Shown: piece after piece, positions 7,101 to 9,660 of the stretch
How positions within the stretch are numbered: position 1 is the first letter of the stretch
Layout of the letters: each line of letters opens with the position of its first letter
Origin: Clostridiales bacterium
Lineage (GTDB): Bacteria > Bacillota > Sulfobacillia > UBA995
DNA length: 9,660 nucleotides
Direction of reading: 5' to 3'
NCBI GenBank assembly: GCA_003517845.1
Contig: DOZU01000031.1
Coordinates: forward strand, 1 to 9,660
Program-made: the position numbers and the translations under genes
The notes under the pieces: model-generated
The model's input: the letters and a program-made list of their open reading frames with translations, nothing else
The model's database searches: none
Told to the model about the DNA's origin: nothing

Positions 7101-7790
7101 AGGAAGGCGAGGGAGCATTCCGATCTCCCCTACACCAACTTCGTGGTGAATATGGTGGAGCACCTGCTCGCCTTCATCTACGAGATCGTCGAGCAGGGAC
7201 GGCGAGCCGCCTTGCGCGAAATGCTCCTGGCTTCATCCGGGGGCCAGACGGAGGAGGGGCTCAGAGAGCGCCTGCTCCGTTACCTGGAAGAAACCGAGTA
7301 CTCGGAGTTCCTTGACCAGTTGGTCTCGGCCGGAGATGCGGGGCTGCAGGCGATTAGCGAGTCATTCGAGAGAGATGTGGTATCACCACGGGTGGCTGAG
7401 GAACTCCGGGGACAGGTGGCAAGATACCTGGAGTCCTATCCCGATCACCCGGGGTTCCTCCTGCTGCGTGCGCTCTCGGAGATGTATAGCCGGGACCGGA
7501 GTCCAGACATGGCGAGAGAGAATATCATGGCGGCTGTCGGATTCGCGTGTGACAGATATGGCCTATCGCAAGACCAGGTCTTTTCATTCATAGCCTGGGC
7601 CCTGAAAACTGTACACCGCCGCGACCCGGACCTGGCAAGCGATTTAGCCCGGGCCCTCATGTTGCAGAACACGAACGGCTCCCTGGCAAGAGAGCTTTTG
7701 CGTCAGGCCCCCGAGGCGCTGGGGGGGACGGCCTCCTGGCAACTGCTCGGCCTGCTTGTAAACGAGATCGACCAGCTACTGAATGCATGA
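4158..7790 (+). CDS. Zinc ribbon - PD-(D/E)XK nuclease - RecQ-like helicase fusion
   Basis: A 1210-residue multidomain DNA enzyme. Residues 6-37 form a topoisomerase-type C4 zinc ribbon (C6, C9, C31, C37). About 200-300 hold a Vsr/DUF559-like nuclease core: D245 in RVDFLV, E260-V-D262-G-E-Q-H and RDRALEANGFRVLRIP. About 465-840 are a RecQ-type superfamily 2 helicase: Q484 (motif 0), Walker A PTGGGKS with K508, DEAH at 606-609 followed by CVSEWGHDFR, LTGTAS near 645, ATKAFGMGIDKP near 791 and QEVGRAGRD at 821-829. The zinc-binding cysteines of the RQC domain and an HRDC domain are not seen. Instead there are winged-helix-like and helical stretches (about 870-1210) that I cannot name. Expected activity is ATP-driven DNA unwinding coupled to cleavage. 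It is not a housekeeping RecQ; a defence or DNA-processing role is inferred from the fusion, lower GC and neighbours. Confidence 0.9.
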   Translation: MAEPLCPNCGAEMVLRTARRGKYSGQPFYGCSRYPICKAISRPWEHSSEKGSPDEVTAARQAAATLPPLVFPRRLMARPRRTRAQVRFFETAAIPDWVLSGLSDTFPEGIPDLLVREFSQWRVDFPEPAAVPALNTRENQVLAVCDKILTRGRLTLISPAVQTQLEAMFQVSGRDWTPRRGLTLAPGYAAELGTGTWFDSQEEALLASETLPRILGAGAHRWVIPQVELSSLLPATDSSPQGRVDFLVHHPGMAETVVLEVDGEQHQAHGGRDARRDRALEANGFRVLRIPAGEVGNVRQPATVELARLWNERHDPAPVLNPAEPTSRLVPACKAVHQIQLVILQALKTGFLDIADSALWRITADLEPLWFLDGEQKGALLRIAVDDFLELARNISALYSAHFFRGAPAVGQGQPSKREQAIYISYAPDGQTSTTFHVRDIFVPFRLAQEGFPASPAALDRPSEPVLTYFLRYLFRKESLWEGQYEVVFRALQGLDAIVLLPTGGGKSIAFQLASMLLPGRTIVIDPIISLVEDQIDNLGSYGIDRCMGITSQIVDALDRELAVFHFGQGEYLFTYVTPERFQIASFRESLAALTAHTPVALITIDEAHCVSEWGHDFRTAYLNIGRISRSYCRRDNRTPPLLALTGTASKAVLKDVQRELGIEDFDAIITPKSFDRPELRFQVMHCRSHEKTAKLKGLLGQSLPAAFGVSPSTFFQPRGQETYCGLVFCPHVNGDYGAVSVAETLGESLGIRVPFYSGSAPSRHNRQAWDREKSKVSRQFKRSDNPLLVATKAFGMGIDKPNIRYSVHFGMPASLEAFYQEVGRAGRDRRTAQCVLLVSDDNPAWNRRLLAPATGVEEIASTVKDLPRGENDDVTRMLYFHTQAFRGINEEKKVVLEVLKQLPDPSRQRRINVVFKGINRDLAEKSLHRLILIGVVEDYTIDYASDEFTIQLSGNSKDEIIRAYGRYIAGYNPGRSESVVRKAREHSDLPYTNFVVNMVEHLLAFIYEIVEQGRRAALREMLLASSGGQTEEGLRERLLRYLEETEYSEFLDQLVSAGDAGLQAISESFERDVVSPRVAEELRGQVARYLESYPDHPGFLLLRALSEMYSRDRSPDMARENIMAAVGFACDRYGLSQDQVFSFIAWALKTVHRRDPDLASDLARALMLQNTNGSLARELLRQAPEALGGTASWQLLGLLVNEIDQLLNA

Positions 7791-7817
7791 CCTGTAAAGG
7801 GATGGGGTGAGGGCAAG

Positions 7818-8222
7818 GTGGCGTCAGAGAAGTTCCTGGAGGCCGAACGTGTCGCCCGGGAACTGGTTGATTCACTCAGGAAGCTCAAGCAAGAGGCCGG
7901 GTCCTACGCCTCAGCCGGACGAGCCCTGGACGAGGTTCGAGGCCGTCTGGAGGGCCTGATAGACTCAACCAGAGAACTCGCCTCGCGGACCCATGATGCC
8001 GTTTCGGTTCTCGGGACTATCGGGGGACCGGAAATAGTCGAACGGCTGCAGGTTCTGGAGGAACGATCCGGGGAGAGGGCGGGTGCACAGGAGGAGCGTC
8101 TGAGCGAAATAGAGCGCGGGCTCCAGACCCTCGAGGACAGGGTGCACGGCGTGCGAATGGCAGTGTACGTTACCCTGGCACTGTCAGCTGCTGGAGTAGT
8201 GATTGCCCTCGTTGCAGGATAG
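7818..8222 (+). CDS. Tail-anchored coiled-coil membrane protein
   Basis: A 134-residue protein of no family I recognise. Residues 1-110 are rich in Glu, Arg, Leu and Ala with heptad-like spacing, in two probable helical blocks broken by VLGTIGGPE near 64-72. Residues 114-133 (MAVYVTLALSAAGVVIALVA) form one hydrophobic segment ending at the C-terminus, so the coiled coil would sit in the cytosol anchored by its tail. GTG 7818 is preceded by GAGGG at 7809-7813 with 4-base spacing. The gene starts 27 bases after the helicase stop with no terminator between, so it is probably co-transcribed. Possible roles are a membrane effector or a scaffold for the helicase-nuclease; this is inference. The short length, charged helix and single C-terminal helix also fit many unrelated small proteins. 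Confidence 0.75.
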   Translation: MASEKFLEAERVARELVDSLRKLKQEAGSYASAGRALDEVRGRLEGLIDSTRELASRTHDAVSVLGTIGGPEIVERLQVLEERSGERAGAQEERLSEIERGLQTLEDRVHGVRMAVYVTLALSAAGVVIALVAG

Positions 8223-8241
8223 CAAAACGCCTAAGGTAGGC

Positions 8242-8433
8242 ATGAAGACAAGCGAGGTCTTGGTCATGCGAATCGAGATGAGGTGCCTCGATTGCGGCTT
8301 ACCCATCAGCCTTGAGAGGAAGATGCCCTCGGGGCACTGGGTAGCTCTGGATGTGGGCATTGAACGTGTGCACCGTTGTCGTTCAGCGAAAAACGGGGGT
8401 CTTGGGCCCGATGTAGCCCACCAACCCGCCTGA
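8242..8433 (+). CDS. Small CxxC zinc-binding-like protein, C-terminus probably altered
   Basis: A 63-residue product with C15-x2-C18 (MRCLDCGLPI) and H44-x-C46 (VHRCRS), a spacing that could bind one zinc ion. Between them lies SGHWVALDVG, a compact beta-like stretch. No family is recognised. The start is uncertain: ATG 8242 has AAGG 5 bases upstream, and ATG 8266 has GAGG with 8-base spacing. It follows the membrane protein by 19 bases and would be the third gene of the helicase operon. From about 8402 its reading runs through DNA that on the other strand is a piece of an ABC transporter ATPase, so its last residues (about GPDVAHQPA) were probably acquired at a junction and the original end is lost. 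Confidence 0.5.
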   Translation: MKTSEVLVMRIEMRCLDCGLPISLERKMPSGHWVALDVGIERVHRCRSAKNGGLGPDVAHQPA

Positions 8434-8518
8434 CTCCAGCTTGAAGGAAACCCCCGCCAGGGCCCGGACCAGGAAGTATTCCCGCCTGGCCACACCGTAA
8501 AGCGCGTTGAGCAGGCAA
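8402..8518 (-). pseudogene. N-terminal remnant of an ABC transporter ATPase
   Basis: Read on the minus strand, this piece gives LLNALYGVARREYFLVRALA followed by GVSFKLESGGLVGYIGP, then KTPVFR and a stop. That is the beginning of the nucleotide-binding domain of an ABC-2 type exporter ATPase (COG4586-like, where RREY...RALxGVSFxLExGELVGYIGPNGAGKST is typical). It stops exactly where the Walker A loop NGAGKST should follow, at about 8402. Upstream of the LLNAL stretch the similarity is also lost, so both ends are cut. The fragment cannot encode a working ATPase. Its broken edge abuts the small zinc-like gene and probably marks the right border of the inserted helicase cassette. Confidence 0.65.
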
Positions 8519-8577
8519 GCACCAATGTAACAGGACCTGGTCTGGCTGTAAAGAGGCGCCCTGCATGGGGAAAGACG

Positions 8578-8607
8578 GCGCCCCCGCCGACCGGCCGGCG
8601 GGGGCGC
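8578..8607 (-). terminator. Strong GC-rich terminator of the hepT-MNT operon
   Basis: A perfect 12-bp stem pairs 8578-8589 with 8596-8607 around a 6-base loop. On the minus strand it is followed by CGTCTTTCC, a short T-rich stretch. It lies 23 bases beyond the hepT stop codon, the expected place for an intrinsic terminator. Confidence 0.7.
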
Positions 8608-8630
8608 ATGCTGCCCGCAGGGCAAGCTGC

Positions 8631-9125
8631 CTAACCGGATGAAGACCAGGAGGCCTCGATTTCGGCCATCTTCTGACGGAAGGTCTCCAGTTCCCCGGTC
8701 AACCGCGCGGCAACTGAAGGCAAGTTCTCAATGAGAGGACACATCTTCTCCCAGCGGAGCTCGTATCCGTAAGTGTGCCGCTCAACATGCCTGAACGCCC
8801 GGTAGTCGTTCAACCTCCGGTAGAGCTCGGGGCTTATCACCGCCGGCCGGACGTCCCGGACCTCGTGCCCAACCTGATCGAGAAGTGCCGCGTGCCATCC
8901 CTCTCCCCTGGGCACCGAGCCGTCCACGTCCGCCGCGATGATCTCAAACACTCTCTCCGCGGCCGAGTAGAGGTCATCCAGATAGCTCGCCGCAGCCCTG
9001 ATGTCGTGCTCGGACGCGGGCACGTCGCGCGACCCGGTTAGGTCCCGCATCTGGTCAACCACCTTCAACATGGCCTCCAGGTGCCTGGAAGCCCGGGCCC
9101 ACATAACCTCGATGGAGGGTCTCAT
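8631..9125 (-). CDS. HepT-like HEPN ribonuclease toxin
   Basis: A 164-residue all-helical protein of the HepT-like HEPN class, the toxin of MNT-HEPN modules, which cleaves RNA in the cytosol when not restrained. The active motif R-x4-H-x-Y is present: R112, H117 and Y119 within FRHVERHTYGYEL, and the surrounding YRAFRHxxRHxYGxEL pattern is characteristic of one HepT-like subgroup. In studied HepT-MntA pairs the motif Tyr is the residue modified with AMP by the partner. ATG 9125 is chosen because it overlaps the upstream MNT stop as ATGA, indicating translational coupling. The frame is open further upstream to 9200, but only inside the MNT gene. A terminator follows 23 bases after the stop. 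Confidence 0.85.
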   Translation of the reverse strand: MRPSIEVMWARASRHLEAMLKVVDQMRDLTGSRDVPASEHDIRAAASYLDDLYSAAERVFEIIAADVDGSVPRGEGWHAALLDQVGHEVRDVRPAVISPELYRRLNDYRAFRHVERHTYGYELRWEKMCPLIENLPSVAARLTGELETFRQKMAEIEASWSSSG

Positions 9126-9514
9126 CCCAGATCCACCCCCCTGGCCTCGATCTCCTGGCGCAACTCGCGGCCGGGCGGGTTGCGGTCCAGGTCCTCCCAC
9201 AACACGAGGTGCAGTCGCAGGGGCAGGAGTTCCCTCTCCAGGTCGGCATGGAGGGAGTAGTAAAGGCCCTCGCTCTCGATGCCCTCCACGCAGAGGTCAA
9301 CATCCGAGTCCTCATCAAAAGCCCTGGCGGCCAGCGACCCGAACAGGACCGTGCGCCGGATGCCGTACTTCTCACGGGCCACCCGGGCGGCCTGCCGGGC
9401 CTTCGCCAGGGCCAGGTCCCTGGCCCGTTCCCGAGCCGCTTCCCCCTCGCGAGCGCGCTTCCTCCAGCCCTCGAGGTAGTGCCGTCGCTCGGCCTCGGTG
9501 AGAAGGGGCCGCAC
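9122..9514 (-). CDS. MNT-type nucleotidyltransferase antitoxin
   Basis: A 130-residue minimal nucleotidyltransferase, the antitoxin that in studied pairs transfers AMP to the HepT toxin. The signature GS-x10-D-x-D is complete: G59, S60, D71 and D73 in VLFGSLAARAFDEDSDVDL. A third catalytic carboxylate normally sits on a later strand (often VDLV); here the matching stretch reads LRLHLVLWED, with His102 where Asp is expected. The N-terminal 50 residues are a charged helix. GTG 9514 is chosen because GGGAGG lies 8 bases upstream and the extended -10 box lies 33 bases upstream; the longer in-frame GTG at 9583 would precede the promoter and has no ribosome-binding site. The gene overlaps hepT by 4 bases. 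Confidence 0.85.
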   Translation of the reverse strand: MRPLLTEAERRHYLEGWRKRAREGEAARERARDLALAKARQAARVAREKYGIRRTVLFGSLAARAFDEDSDVDLCVEGIESEGLYYSLHADLERELLPLRLHLVLWEDLDRNPPGRELRQEIEARGVDLG

Positions 9515-9522
9515 CTGTGACA

Positions 9523-9528
9523 CCTCCC
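9523..9528 (-). promoter_or_regulatory. Ribosome-binding site of the MNT gene
   Basis: GGGAGG on the minus strand, 8 bases before GTG 9514. It decides the start of the MNT gene against GTG 9523, which overlaps the site. Confidence 0.55.
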
Positions 9529-9546
9529 GCGCCGGTCTCTCCTCCG

Positions 9547-9555
9547 ATTGTACCA
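9547..9555 (-). promoter_or_regulatory. Extended -10 promoter of the MNT-hepT operon
   Basis: The minus strand reads TGGTACAAT, a TG-n extension joined to TACAAT (five of six bases of the consensus TATAAT). No good -35 box is seen 16-18 bases upstream, which is usual for extended -10 promoters. The predicted transcript would begin near 9540, leaving about 26 bases before GTG 9514. Confidence 0.5.
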
Positions 9556-9627
9556 CAGCGGGGCCGGCATCGCAGCTTGCCACGCGGGCAAGGTCGCGGT
9601 TTTCTCCCTCCCCGGGTTTGGCGAGAG

Positions 9628-9646
9628 ACTAGACGGAAGTTCCGAG
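9628..9646 (-). repeat. Right copy of 19-base inverted repeat
   Basis: Reverse complement of 8-26 at 18 of 19 positions, in the intergenic DNA upstream of the MNT operon. It contains CGGAAGTTCCG, palindromic around a central G where the left copy has C. Apart from this repeat I see nothing in 9584-9660. Confidence 0.6.
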
Positions 9647-9660
9647 GGCAGACAGGGCTG

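Noticed and set aside
3596..8404. Direct repeat GGTCTTG at 3596-3602 and 8398-8404, near both suspected cassette borders
   Set aside because: Seven bases within loosely defined border regions is close to chance, and the flanks are different genes, so it is not a simple target-site duplication.

Overview
The window is high-GC bacterial DNA with housekeeping genes on the left and an accessory region on the right. Hand-counted lines suggest roughly 70% GC in the chaperonin and NAD genes and nearer 50-60% in parts of the large helicase gene. The lineage cannot be fixed from sequence alone. A nadA-nadC pair beside groEL, a short three-cysteine NadA and a HepT/MNT pair would fit a high-GC Firmicute-like or similar, often thermophilic, bacterium; this is a weak inference.

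Left part (1-3516, + strand): groEL (60 kDa chaperonin), then nadA (quinolinate synthase) and nadC (quinolinate phosphoribosyltransferase), which together make nicotinate mononucleotide for de novo NAD synthesis. groEL is split by one +1 shift and nadC by a +1 and a later -1 shift. All three changes lie in single-base runs, so base-calling errors are as likely as real decay; nadA between them is intact. Two GC-rich hairpins separate groEL from nadA and look like a duplicated copy of the groEL 3' end and its terminator.

Middle part (3517-8433): about 400 bases without a convincing gene, a 33-codon ORF with a good ribosome-binding site, and then a 1210-residue protein. That protein joins a topoisomerase-type C4 zinc ribbon, a PD-(D/E)XK (Vsr/DUF559-like) nuclease and a RecQ-like helicase core that lacks the usual RQC cysteines. 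A tail-anchored coiled-coil protein and a tiny CxxC protein follow closely on the same strand. This three-gene cassette is the best candidate for an undescribed system, probably genome defence or DNA processing. It lies between two minus-strand scraps that look like parts of an ABC-2-type exporter operon: a possible permease C-terminus at about 3517-3590 and the start of an ATPase cut just before Walker A at about 8402-8518. The cassette may therefore have replaced a transporter operon.

Right part (8578-9583, - strand): an MNT nucleotidyltransferase antitoxin and a HepT-like HEPN ribonuclease toxin overlap by ATGA. They have their own extended -10 promoter and a strong terminator. A 19-base inverted repeat (18/19) lies close to both window ends, one copy where the groEL start codon should be.
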